Assembly: GCA_004195335.1 (NCBI GenBank)
Contig: SDWK01000018.1
Span: 1-7,706, forward strand
Reading direction: 5' to 3'
Length of the DNA: 7,706 bases
Source of the DNA: Shewanella sp.
GTDB taxonomy: Bacteria; Pseudomonadota; Gammaproteobacteria; Enterobacterales; Shewanellaceae
Of this stretch, positions 1-6,467 are shown in pieces. The number at the start of each line of letters is the position of its first letter. Within the stretch, counting starts at the first letter, position 1. The position numbers and the translations under genes are program-made. The notes beneath the pieces were generated by a model. That model did no database searches and was not told the DNA's origin. It saw nothing but the letters and a program-made list of their open reading frames with translations.

Positions 1-99
1 GCTCAGCAGCAGTTTAATGATCGTGAGTCTCGAGAGGAGAAATATCTCAGAGAAGCGAAAGAGGCTGCAGATAAACAACGAAAGCTCCCTAAGCCATGA
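1..99 (+). CDS. C-terminal fragment of an unidentified charged protein
   Basis: An open frame enters from the left edge and ends at TGA 97-99, giving 32 residues. The peptide is very hydrophilic and probably helical, rich in Glu, Lys, Arg, Gln and Ala, and ends in RKLPKP. This looks like a real protein tail rather than a chance frame. Frame 3 is closed at once by TAA; frame 2 is open but gives a less protein-like translation. The stop overlaps an ATG (ATGA at 96-99) that opens a 14-codon mini-ORF leading to the methyltransferase gene, so the two genes may be cotranscribed. The family cannot be told from this fragment. Confidence 0.5.
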   Translation, partial: AQQQFNDRESREEKYLREAKEAADKQRKLPKP

Positions 100-125
100 T
101 GACGGGTTGCGTACTTTGCGGCATT

Positions 126-131
126 AGGGAG
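126..131 (+). promoter_or_regulatory. Ribosome binding site fixing a TTG start
   Basis: AGGGAG lies 5 bases before TTG 137. The in-frame TAG at 125-127 rules out any upstream start for the methyltransferase frame, so this site supports TTG 137 as the true initiation codon. Confidence 0.6.
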
Positions 132-136
132 TTCAT

Positions 137-772
137 TTGAATTCTTGTCCCCTTTGCGGGAGAGCTTCGCTGTTCTTTTTCTACCAAGATAAACGCAGAT
201 CTTATCTGAGATGTAATCATTGCCTGATAGTCGTTGTGCCCTCTGAGTACCTTCTCTGCGCCGAAGCCGAAAAGTCTGTCTATGATCAACATGAAAATGA
301 CCCTGAGGATAAAGCGTATCGACGCTTTTTATCCCGGACTTTTGAGCCGCTTATTGCGCAGCTTCCTAATGACGCTAAAGGATTAGATTTTGGATGTGGC
401 CCGGGACCTACTATAAGCGTGATGGCTGAGGAGGTAGGGTTGTCGGTGAGTAACTACGATCTTTACTACCACAATACCCCCGAGGTGCTGGAGCACTATT
501 ATGATTTTGTCACCATAACAGAAGTGATAGAACACGTTGCAGATGCTAAGGCGTTGTTGACGCGTTTAGACTCCTTACTTGCTTCCGGAGGTGTCTTGGC
601 TGTGATGACCTCCAGAATGGTAGACGCAGATGCATTTGGCCAGTGGTATTATAAGAACGACCCGACACATATTCGTTTCTATTCCATTGAAACCTTTGAG
701 TGGGTCGCCCATCATTTTGACTGGCACTTAGAGATAGTCGATAGGGATGTGGTGTTCTTTCATAAGAAGTGA
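137..772 (+). CDS. Class I SAM-dependent methyltransferase with N-terminal zinc ribbon
   Basis: The 211-residue product opens with a Cys4 zinc-ribbon module (C4-P-L-C7 and C26-N-H-C29). A Rossmann-fold methyltransferase domain follows: motif I LDFGCGPGP at about 83-91 (SAM binding), an acidic YDLYY at about 107-111, TEVIEH at about 128-133, and GGVLAVMT at about 151-158. A DPTHIRFYS segment at about 175-183 is typical of the Methyltransf_23/UbiG-like relatives. The protein is cytoplasmic, with no signal peptide. The substrate is unknown; such proteins are often mislabelled as quinone methylases. Translation most likely starts at TTG 137, because an in-frame stop lies 9 bases upstream and AGGGAG is well spaced. 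The preceding mini-ORF stop overlaps this start (TTGA), suggesting translational coupling. Family assignment is firm; function is not. Confidence 0.88.
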   Translation: MNSCPLCGRASLFFFYQDKRRSYLRCNHCLIVVVPSEYLLCAEAEKSVYDQHENDPEDKAYRRFLSRTFEPLIAQLPNDAKGLDFGCGPGPTISVMAEEVGLSVSNYDLYYHNTPEVLEHYYDFVTITEVIEHVADAKALLTRLDSLLASGGVLAVMTSRMVDADAFGQWYYKNDPTHIRFYSIETFEWVAHHFDWHLEIVDRDVVFFHKK

Positions 773-830
773 CGCCTTGGCCTGTTTAATCCTCTCAAAA
801 TTTAATTATTAAGCACCGAGGGCCTTAATA

Positions 831-1544
831 CTATTTCGGCTGTTGCAACAGATGGTTAAGTATCACCTTCTGAACAAAGGTTTCAGCTTCACTCTGTTCA
901 CTGCTGAGCTCAAATCCGTACTGACCACACATTCTTCCGTATTCAATATCCTGGATATTCTTAATGGTGATAGGTATCGACATTGTTTCAGTCTCTTGCA
1001 GTACTTTTACTTGTAACAAGCAGGGGGTCTCTACGCTAATTTCTTGAAGTATTTTGCCGATGAAAGCTCCGCCATTGATCGATATATTACTTAGCTGTCC
1101 CGGTGAAAGTAGCTGAGTTGTTGCTACCTCATCAGAGCCTTCGGCTGGAATTACCTGGATGCTGGCTTCCAGGTTAATAGCGATCCTTGAGTGCTGCCGA
1201 AGTGCGACTTTTTGTAGTGCCTTAGGGTAATCGATGATTAACCAAGGTTCGGTACTGCTGAGTAACTTTCTGATAGAGCTACGAAAGGCAAGAATATTAG
1301 CATCGGGTTCATCACTATTTACAAGGCGAACAATAATCGATTGGCCAGGCTTTAGAAACTTTTTTGCCTCTTGCCAGCTGTTATCTGAACCTAAAGCAAA
1401 GATAACTGAACGATGTGGATCGACGCCGATGAGGCGAGTTCTAAGCCTGATGGGTTGACTCGGTGTTACCACCTGAACAGTGACCTCCGTATTGCAAGGC
1501 ATGCTATTCAAATAAGAAAATTCGTAACTGTTTGAACTTCCCAC
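831..1544 (-). CDS. PilZ-domain c-di-GMP receptor, YcgR-like (flagellar brake type)
   Basis: This 237-residue cytoplasmic protein has two beta-rich domains: an N-terminal YcgR/PilZN-like domain (about 10-105) and a C-terminal PilZ domain (about 110-235). Both c-di-GMP signatures of PilZ are present. RxxxR appears as RQHSR (R116, R120), and N/DxSxxG appears as NISING (about 153-158). In the family, c-di-GMP bound between these motifs makes the protein act on flagellar motor, adhesion or secretion partners; the partner is not evident here. AGGGG at 1552-1556 is 7 bases from GTG 1544 and only 4 from TTG 1547, so GTG is preferred. A stop codon directly precedes the TTG. The first ATG (1502) would cut into the N-terminal domain. 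The gene is convergent with the methyltransferase and divergent from the M16 operon, so it is probably monocistronic. Confidence 0.87.
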   Translation of the reverse strand: MGSSNSYEFSYLNSMPCNTEVTVQVVTPSQPIRLRTRLIGVDPHRSVIFALGSDNSWQEAKKFLKPGQSIIVRLVNSDEPDANILAFRSSIRKLLSSTEPWLIIDYPKALQKVALRQHSRIAINLEASIQVIPAEGSDEVATTQLLSPGQLSNISINGGAFIGKILQEISVETPCLLQVKVLQETETMSIPITIKNIQDIEYGRMCGQYGFELSSEQSEAETFVQKVILNHLLQQPK

Positions 1545-1551
1545 CAATTAT

Positions 1552-1556
1552 CCCCT
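1552..1556 (-). promoter_or_regulatory. Ribosome binding site of the PilZ gene
   Basis: AGGGG on the minus strand is followed by ATAA, then adjacent TTG and GTG codons. Spacing is 4 bases to TTG and 7 to GTG, which favours GTG 1544. The TAA overlapping the spacer is in frame and closes the frame upstream. Confidence 0.5.
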
Positions 1557-1758
1557 ATTTTTATTAAGTATCAGTATATTACTGCTGTTTTGGTTCATCT
1601 GTATAGTTTGCTGGTTGCATTAGCTTACAAAGATCTGCACTCTTGGGCTTGATCTTATCGTTGTTTTAACTTCTTATAATTGCTTTGATTTTAATCGGTA
1701 TGCTGGCCAAGTCTCTGTATTGATTAAAGCACTTTATTTAACTGTCTTGCTCATTTAG
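1557..1758. other. Divergent intergenic region with weak promoter candidates
   Basis: This AT-rich region separates the PilZ gene (minus) from the M16 operon (plus), so it should hold both promoters. On the plus strand a perfect TATAAT lies at 1675-1680, but no good -35 sits 16-18 bases upstream; TTGATC at 1649-1654 is 20 away. A second plus-strand candidate has TTGATT at 1720-1725 with only poor -10 sequences. On the minus strand TATACT (1578-1573) and TATACA (1605-1600) could be -10 boxes. TTGTAA lies upstream of the latter at a long 19-base spacing. No operator palindrome or RNA gene stands out. Confidence 0.3.
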
Positions 1759-1770
1759 AAGGAGCTAAAA

Positions 1771-3102
1771 ATGATCCGAAGATTATCGGCGCTGGTAATG
1801 GCCGCGGGGTTAATGATGACCTCGCAGGTGGCTCAGGCGACGCAAGTAGAAGATATCAAAAGCTTTACGCTTGATAATGGCATGAAAATTATGGTCTTGG
1901 AAGATGCATCTATTCCAAATGCCAATATGTACCTGTTTTGGAAGGTGGGCTCCAGAAATGAGGTGCCAGGCATCACCGGTATCTCTCATTTCTTCGAACA
2001 TATGATGTTCAATGGCGCAAAAAAATATGGTCCTAAGATGTTTGATCGCACCATGGAGGCCGCTGGTGGAGCCAACAATGCCTATACAACGGAAAATATC
2101 ACGGTTTATACCGATTGGTTTCCGGCCAATGCATTAGAGCGCATATTCGATCTGGAAGCCGATCGCATCGCCAGTCTCGATATTAATGAAAAAATGGTTG
2201 AGAGCGAACGAGGCGTAGTCACATCGGAGCGTACTACGGGGCTTGAAAACTCTAATTGGCGAACGCTTCAGGAGGAGATAAAAGGAGCTGCTTTCCGAGC
2301 TCATCCCTATAGTTGGTCAGTTATCGGGCATGAATCAGATATCGCAGCATGGACATTGGATGACTTAGTTCAATATCACAAAACTTACTATGCGCCCAAT
2401 AATGCCGTGGTTGTGATAGCTGGTGATGTGAAACTCGCTGAGGTTAAGGTTCTCGCAGATAAGTATTTTGCTCCCATTCCTGCACAAGCCCCTCCCAAAG
2501 AGGTGAAGACGGTCGAGCCGTTACAGAAAGGTGAGCGTCGGGTCTATGTACATAAAGCCTCAGTCAGTACACCCAATGTGATGTTGGCATACCATGTACC
2601 TTCAACCTCCCATGAGGACTACTATGCATTAGATCTTCTCTCTTCTGTTTTGAGTACCGGTAATAGCTCTCGCCTCTATCAGGCACTCGTTGAAAAGCAG
2701 GTTGCGATAGAGGTGGAAACTTACCTGCCGATGACCTTCGACCCTAACCTATTCTATGTCATGGGAGTGGCTAATCCAGGGATCACGGCAACAGAACTTG
2801 AGAAGGACTTGATTGCAGAGATCAACAAGGTTGCTCGTGAAGGAGTGACTGAGCTGGAGTTGGAGAAAGTAAAAAATATCAAGTTAATGGATTTCTATCG
2901 TTCAATGGAAACAATCAACGGTAAAGCGAATACCGTTGGGACGTATGAGCTTTACTTCGGCAGTTTTGATAAATTGTTTAATGCGCCTGAAGCTTATGGA
3001 AAAGTGACTCCTGCCGATCTGCAACGTGTCGCACAAACTTACCTGCGTCGTTCAAATCGAACTGTTGCCGTCTTAGCCGCTATAGAGGAGACAGACGAAT
3101 GA
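1771..3102 (+). CDS. M16 family zinc peptidase, catalytic subunit (periplasmic)
   Basis: A 443-residue insulinase/pitrilysin-type metallopeptidase of the short M16B class. An N-terminal signal peptide ends in A-Q-A, with predicted cleavage after residue 23, placing the enzyme in the periplasm. The inverted zinc motif HFFEH is at 73-77: H73 and H77 bind zinc, and E76 is the general base. The third ligand is E153 in ERGVVTSE, 76 residues after H77 as in the family, with the supporting E146 at the start of the same motif. The M16_C domain spans about 185-365. At the place where M16B partners carry the Arg/Tyr pair, this subunit has V307 and E314. The protein therefore probably needs the next gene product to hold substrate. 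AAGGAG sits 6 bases before ATG. Substrates are likely peptides or misfolded envelope proteins (inference). Confidence 0.94.
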   Translation: MIRRLSALVMAAGLMMTSQVAQATQVEDIKSFTLDNGMKIMVLEDASIPNANMYLFWKVGSRNEVPGITGISHFFEHMMFNGAKKYGPKMFDRTMEAAGGANNAYTTENITVYTDWFPANALERIFDLEADRIASLDINEKMVESERGVVTSERTTGLENSNWRTLQEEIKGAAFRAHPYSWSVIGHESDIAAWTLDDLVQYHKTYYAPNNAVVVIAGDVKLAEVKVLADKYFAPIPAQAPPKEVKTVEPLQKGERRVYVHKASVSTPNVMLAYHVPSTSHEDYYALDLLSSVLSTGNSSRLYQALVEKQVAIEVETYLPMTFDPNLFYVMGVANPGITATELEKDLIAEINKVAREGVTELELEKVKNIKLMDFYRSMETINGKANTVGTYELYFGSFDKLFNAPEAYGKVTPADLQRVAQTYLRRSNRTVAVLAAIEETDE

Positions 3103-4541
3103 AAACCTTAACTCATCTATCAAAAAGCCCGAACAGATTTATTGCTGCCATTTTTATTGCAGGCATGAGTTTGTCTGGTTGTGCCACTCAGACGGCATCG
3201 ACATCGGTCGATACTGGTAGCTTTAGTATGCCTGCCTATGAGCAGTTTAAGCTTGAAAATGGCTTGACGGTTTATTTAATGCCGCAAAAAGAGGTGCCAC
3301 TAATCACAGTAAATGCGGTGGTTCGAGCTGGAGCCGTTAATGATACAACCTCGGGTGTTGCGGGCATGACGGCTCAAAGCTTACTTTTGGGGGCCGATGG
3401 TAAGTCCAAAAATGAAATCGAACTGATGGTCGATTTTCTCGGTGCGTCCATCTATGCCGATGCGGGAAAAGAGGGGAGTTACATAGGTGCTGATTTTATG
3501 GCTAAAGATAGCGATAAGATGTTGCCCCTGATCCAGAGTTTACTTTTATCACCGGATTTCGATGCCGCCGAATTCGATAAGCTACGTCAACGGGAGATCG
3601 CCGGACTATCTCAGGCGAAAGAAAGCCCTCGCGCCGTTATCAGCCGCTACTTTGATAAACTTATTTATGGTTCACATCCATATGGTAACGCCTCATCGGG
3701 GAATAGTGTTTCATTAGCTGAGCTCAATATCTCGCAATTAAGAGCGTTTCATAAGAGTTATTATCAACCTGCTAATACTGCGATAAGTGTTGTCGGTGAC
3801 TTCGACATTAAGCAGATGAAATCTAAACTTAAGCAGTTATTTGGTGGCTGGAAGAATAGTGAAGCGATTGCCAATCTTGCACTGAAATCCAATCAAGCTG
3901 AGCTGAAAAGCAGCCAAGTACTGTTAGTGGATAAGAGTGATGCTATCGAAACAACCTTTCTTATCGGCGGCAAAGGGATCGCCCGTGACAATCCCGATTA
4001 TGTCGGCCTGAAAGTCATTAATACCATCCTTGGCGGGCGCTTCACGTCATGGCTGAATGATGAGTTAAGGGTCAATGCCGGATTGACCTACGGGGCTCGT
4101 TCCGGGTTTATTCCCTATTCGGAAGGCGGCGTATTCAGGATCAGCACTTTCACTAAAACTGAGACGACCAAAGAGACCATAGAGCTGGCACTGAAAACTT
4201 ATGCACGACTCTGGGAGGCGGGCATTGATCAGAAGACGTTAAATTCTGCTAAAGCCTATGTGAAAGGTCAGTTCCCGCCAAAATTTGAAACGAGTGGTCA
4301 GCTTGCAAGCCTGCTATCTGACATGTACCTGTATGGTGTCGATAATGCGTTTATCAATGATTTTCAATCGAAAGTTGATGGTTTGACTCTAGCCGAGGCA
4401 CAGCGATTGGTCAGTACCTACTTCCCTCAGGATAACCTTCAATTTGTGCTTATTGGTAACGCAGACAAGATAGCGCCGATCGCTGCCGAGTATGGGGATG
4501 TAACCCGGATCGGCATCAAAGCGGTAGGATTTGGTGGTTGA
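3099..4541 (+). CDS. M16 family peptidase-like lipoprotein, non-catalytic partner subunit
   Basis: This 480-residue M16 homologue begins with a lipoprotein signal peptide and lipobox L-S-G-C28. Ala at +2 carries no inner-membrane retention signal, so it is likely anchored in the outer membrane. The position of HxxEH is occupied by AQSLL (92-96) after GVAG, so all zinc ligands and the catalytic Glu are gone. The M16_C domain is intact and contains LR324VNAGLTY331G, the Arg/Tyr pair used by M16B enzymes for substrate binding. The start overlaps the stop of the catalytic subunit (ATGA), and GAGGAG at 3085-3090 is 8 bases upstream. This argues for coupled translation in equal amounts. The likely role is to tether and complete an M16B heterodimer on the periplasmic face of the envelope. 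The family is certain; the heterodimer is inferred from the pairing. Confidence 0.93.
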   Translation: MKTLTHLSKSPNRFIAAIFIAGMSLSGCATQTASTSVDTGSFSMPAYEQFKLENGLTVYLMPQKEVPLITVNAVVRAGAVNDTTSGVAGMTAQSLLLGADGKSKNEIELMVDFLGASIYADAGKEGSYIGADFMAKDSDKMLPLIQSLLLSPDFDAAEFDKLRQREIAGLSQAKESPRAVISRYFDKLIYGSHPYGNASSGNSVSLAELNISQLRAFHKSYYQPANTAISVVGDFDIKQMKSKLKQLFGGWKNSEAIANLALKSNQAELKSSQVLLVDKSDAIETTFLIGGKGIARDNPDYVGLKVINTILGGRFTSWLNDELRVNAGLTYGARSGFIPYSEGGVFRISTFTKTETTKETIELALKTYARLWEAGIDQKTLNSAKAYVKGQFPPKFETSGQLASLLSDMYLYGVDNAFINDFQSKVDGLTLAEAQRLVSTYFPQDNLQFVLIGNADKIAPIAAEYGDVTRIGIKAVGFGG

Positions 4542-4551
4542 TGTATCAATT

Positions 4552-4590
4552 GAGCCGGCAGTTGAAACTGTCGGCTCTTTGATATTTATT
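4552..4590 (+). terminator. Intrinsic terminator after the M16 operon
   Basis: An 11-bp stem (4552-4562 with 4567-4577, GC-rich GAGCCG...CGGCTC, one G-U pair) closes a TGAA tetraloop. It is followed by TTTGATATTTATT, a broken T-rich tract. It begins 10 bases after the stop codon of the lipoprotein subunit and ends the operon. Confidence 0.85.
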
Positions 4591-4596
4591 GCTTGG

Positions 4597-4621
4597 TCAT
4601 CCTGAGCTCGTTTCGGGATCT
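4597..4621. repeat. Hairpin resembling the GTCATCC...GGATCT intergenic repeat
   Basis: GTCATCCTGAG, a short CTCGT loop and TTCGGGATCT form an imperfect 8-bp hairpin (4599-4606 with 4612-4619, two G-U pairs). The sequence resembles a dispersed palindromic unit that I recall from intergenic regions of several proteobacteria. Only one half-unit is visible, and no second copy lies in this window. Repeat status is therefore recognition rather than something shown here. It sits between the terminator and the next gene. Confidence 0.45.
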
Positions 4622-4681
4622 ATCTTTCTATTCTCACTTTTCCTCTCCTTGTTCTACACTTTATGCACCGGATTTTAGGAC

Positions 4682-4686
4682 AAGGA
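4682..4686 (+). promoter_or_regulatory. Ribosome binding site selecting ATG 4695
   Basis: AAGGA lies 8 bases before ATG 4695. The frame is open further upstream to 4593, but that stretch overlaps the repeat hairpin and has no comparable site, so the longer form is rejected. ATG 4701 is a less well-spaced alternative. Confidence 0.55.
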
Positions 4687-4694
4687 AGGTCAGC

Positions 4695-5261
4695 ATGGTT
4701 ATGAGTCAGATATTGGCTAGTCATACAAACAGAGATGTTCATCAGGATGATGACACTGTGGATTGGTGTCATATTCAAGAGAGCCTCAAGATCTTACTGT
4801 TAGCTATGGCGCAAATTGAGCTGTCATTGACCGATGGCGAGCATAACGTCACAGAGTTAGGCTCGCTATTTACCAACATGGCTAAACACTTAGATGAAGT
4901 GAATACTTTTCTTTCACAACAAACTGATACTCCAACTGAGATCATCTCTCATGGCGCAGATTTAGCCGCATCGATTAATGAGGGGGTGGTTGCTTTTCAG
5001 TTTTATGACCGGGTCTCTCAGCGTCTGCAGCATGTCATTATGGGCCTGGCACTGATGGAAGAGGTATTAAACAGTAAACAACTACGAATATCGCCAGATT
5101 CATGGAGAAAGCTACAAGAAGAGATCCAGTCAAGCTATTCACTTGATTGTGAGAGAAAAATGTTCAATCTTGTATTGCAGGGAACATCAGTTCACGAGGC
5201 ATTAAAACTCTATCGAGATGAAAATCAATCAGCTAAAGAAGATGATATCGAGCTGTTTTAA
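4695..5261 (+). CDS. Chemotaxis-associated helical protein with CheZ-like DxxxQ motif
   Basis: A 188-residue cytoplasmic, almost wholly helical protein with no signal peptide or membrane segment. The central helix carries F-Q-F-Y-D105-R-V-S-Q109-R. This resembles the CheZ active-site helix, where Asp and Gln four residues apart (D143, Q147 in E. coli) dephosphorylate CheY-P. Proteins with QFxDRxxQ segments of this kind occur beside or within chemotaxis proteins. The C-terminus is acidic and hydrophobic (EDDIELF, 182-188), placed like the short C-terminal CheY-binding segment of CheZ. Functional phosphatase activity is an inference; a structural or adaptor role is possible. No che genes are adjacent, and c-di-GMP signalling (the PilZ gene) is only a loose neighbour. 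Start chosen at ATG 4695 on its ribosome site. The 3' end overlaps the next gene by 44 bases. Confidence 0.65.
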   Translation: MVMSQILASHTNRDVHQDDDTVDWCHIQESLKILLLAMAQIELSLTDGEHNVTELGSLFTNMAKHLDEVNTFLSQQTDTPTEIISHGADLAASINEGVVAFQFYDRVSQRLQHVIMGLALMEEVLNSKQLRISPDSWRKLQEEIQSSYSLDCERKMFNLVLQGTSVHEALKLYRDENQSAKEDDIELF

Positions 5262-5754
5262 ATACAGCTTTATACTTTTGTCTTTAATCCCCTCTTTATC
5301 ATGGGCCGATAAGGCTCGTTTCAGTGATTTCTGTCTGTCGATGGCGGGTCAATGGCAAGGAGCCTCGGCTAAGTTAAAGCAGAAGCCAGTTCAGACCTAT
5401 GTCAGCTCAATATGTTCGGCAGACAGACGACAGTTAATCATCTCAGTCAGCCGTAGTGCAAAGTATCCTTTCAGTGAAACTTGGTGGTTCAGGGAGCGAG
5501 GGGAGTCCACTTTTCTTATCTACTTCAATGGGGTGGATGAAGATAAGAGCCAAAGTTTTAGTCTGTATCATAAAAATGAGAGCTTTTCACTGCTGGGTGA
5601 GGGCGAGTTAAACAAACGACCGGCTTTGATTCAACTAAGGTTTGAGCCAAAAGAGACTGGTTGGCTCTGGCTGCAAAATGTGCAGTACCTCGACGATGAT
5701 ACCGACCGTTACCTCTTCTATCGCGGCATCGAGATGATGCCGATAGAACATTAG
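5218..5754 (+). CDS. Small secreted protein of unknown function
   Basis: The 178-residue product begins with a signal peptide: basic n-region with K2, K7 and K8, hydrophobic core SFILLSLIPSL, and likely cleavage after S-W-A30. The mature part of about 148 residues is rich in alternating hydrophobic and aromatic residues (ETWWF, FLIYF, GWLWLQ), suggesting a beta-barrel or sandwich. C39 and C66 could form a disulfide. A G-x-W motif (GQW, near residue 45) followed by strands recalls calycin/lipocalin-like folds, but this is a guess. The gene starts inside the CheZ-like gene (+1 frame, 44 shared bases). ATG 5242 is an alternative start giving 170 residues and a less basic n-region. Neither start has a strong ribosome site, so expression probably depends on translation of the upstream gene. 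I do not recognise the family. Confidence 0.75.
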   Translation: MKINQLKKMISSCFKYSFILLSLIPSLSWADKARFSDFCLSMAGQWQGASAKLKQKPVQTYVSSICSADRRQLIISVSRSAKYPFSETWWFRERGESTFLIYFNGVDEDKSQSFSLYHKNESFSLLGEGELNKRPALIQLRFEPKETGWLWLQNVQYLDDDTDRYLFYRGIEMMPIEH

Positions 5755-5835
5755 TATTGCTGAGCTACGAGCCAGACTGCTTTTATGACCATCTTAGTTT
5801 ATCTTTAGCTCGAAGCTGCTCTTACTCTAAGCTTC

Positions 5836-6300
5836 CTATACCGCCCCTTCGAACCCAATCTGTCTCCACGCCTCATAACTGATGATGGCTACCGCATTTG
5901 ACAGATTAAGGCTGCGACTATTTGCCGTCATCGGAATTTTCAGACGCTGCGCTGTGGGAAGTGACTCGATGATCTCTATCGGCAGTCCGCGAGTTTCTGG
6001 CCCGAATAGCAGTACGTCGTCTTTCTCGTAAGCGAGCTCTGTATGGGGTCTGCTGCCCTTGGTGGTACACGCCATGATGCGCTTGCCATCCATTGCCGTC
6101 AGAAAGCTTTCAAAATCTTTATGGCGGGTGACCCGGGTGAGGTCGCTGTAATCTAAGCCGGCTCGACGAAGTTTCTTCTCTTCCATATCAAAGCCCAGGG
6201 GCTCTATCAGGTGTAACTGGCAGCCGTTGTTGGCGCAGAGACGAATAATATTACCTGTGTTGGGAGCGATTTCTGGCTCAAAGAGTGCGATATGAAACAT
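5836..6300 (-). CDS. trmL: tRNA (cytidine/uridine-34-2'-O)-methyltransferase TrmL
   Basis: A 154-residue SPOUT-class enzyme, matching the usual size of TrmL (about 157 in E. coli). It 2'-O-methylates the wobble nucleotide of the two tRNA-Leu isoacceptors CmAA and cmnm5UmAA, as a SAM-dependent homodimer. All SPOUT motifs are visible: [12 protein letters not shown] at 9-20, [10 protein letters not shown] at about 98-107, and the knot motif [10 protein letters not shown] at 130-139. The frame extends 24 codons upstream to 6372, but the extra residues do not belong to the family. ATG 6300 begins the canonical MFHIALFEP, with AGG 5 bases upstream. The gene is divergent from the LysR-family gene and convergent with the small secreted protein gene. 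Confidence 0.95.
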   Translation of the reverse strand: MFHIALFEPEIAPNTGNIIRLCANNGCQLHLIEPLGFDMEEKKLRRAGLDYSDLTRVTRHKDFESFLTAMDGKRIMACTTKGSRPHTELAYEKDDVLLFGPETRGLPIEIIESLPTAQRLKIPMTANSRSLNLSNAVAIISYEAWRQIGFEGAV

Positions 6301-6330
6301 GCTGACCTGCCTAAAATATAATGAACGGTG

Positions 6331-6359
6331 ATTATAAGGGAAAAAACAGAGACCGGAAA
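6331..6359 (-). promoter_or_regulatory. Candidate sigma-70 promoter of trmL
   Basis: The minus strand has a perfect TATAAT (6336-6331) with TTTCCG 17 bases upstream as a poor -35. This would give a leader of roughly 20-25 bases before ATG 6300. It supports the short start, since the longer frame would begin upstream of this promoter. Confidence 0.4.
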
Positions 6360-6374
6360 ATCTGAGCATCAAAT

Positions 6375-6388
6375 ATCTAAAATTAGAT
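6375..6388. promoter_or_regulatory. Perfect palindrome, candidate LysR-type operator
   Basis: ATCTAA-AA-TTAGAT has 6-base arms with no mismatch. It lies in the divergent trmL/LysR-family spacer, 79 bases before the regulator start and just upstream of the trmL promoter candidate. The ATC...GAT ends with 8 bases between them resemble the ATC-N9-GAT core known for NodD-type LysR sites, one base short. Autoregulation is an inference. Confidence 0.4.
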
Positions 6389-6450
6389 CCATCAATTTAT
6401 TCCGGTTTGAGTATATTATGGCTGCATAAGTCTCGGAGTTTTAATCTATC

Positions 6451-6455
6451 AGGAG
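6451..6455 (+). promoter_or_regulatory. Distant ribosome binding site of the LysR-family gene
   Basis: AGGAG is 12 bases before ATG 6468, longer than ideal. An out-of-frame ATG (6457) lies only one base after it. No other in-frame start has a better site, so 6468 is kept. Confidence 0.45.
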
Positions 6456-6467
6456 AATGACTGGTTT

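Noticed and set aside
89..292. Minus-strand ORF opposite the methyltransferase start
   Set aside because: It is antisense to the zinc-ribbon coding region and shows no domain or ribosome site.
773..830. AT-rich spacer between two convergent genes as a bidirectional terminator
   Set aside because: No stable stem with a T-tract could be found; GGCC-containing stretches at each end do not pair well.
4593..4694. Upstream extension of the CheZ-like reading frame
   Set aside because: It would run through the repeat hairpin, and ATG 4695 has a well-spaced AAGGA.
5305..5312. GCCGATAA, an exact match to the FliA (sigma-28) -10 box
   Set aside because: It lies inside the coding sequence of the secreted protein, where it encodes Ala-Asp and part of Lys at the signal-peptide cleavage site. 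No TAAA lies at the right 15-base spacing; only TAAT is found, at 16. Chance is more likely.
5812..5835. GAAGCT...AGCTTC inverted repeat between the secreted protein gene and trmL
   Set aside because: A 6-bp stem with a 12-base loop and no T-tract on either strand; not a credible terminator.
6301..6372. N-terminal extension of trmL
   Set aside because: TrmL proteins begin with MFHIxLxxPEI-like sequence; the extension covers the likely promoter.
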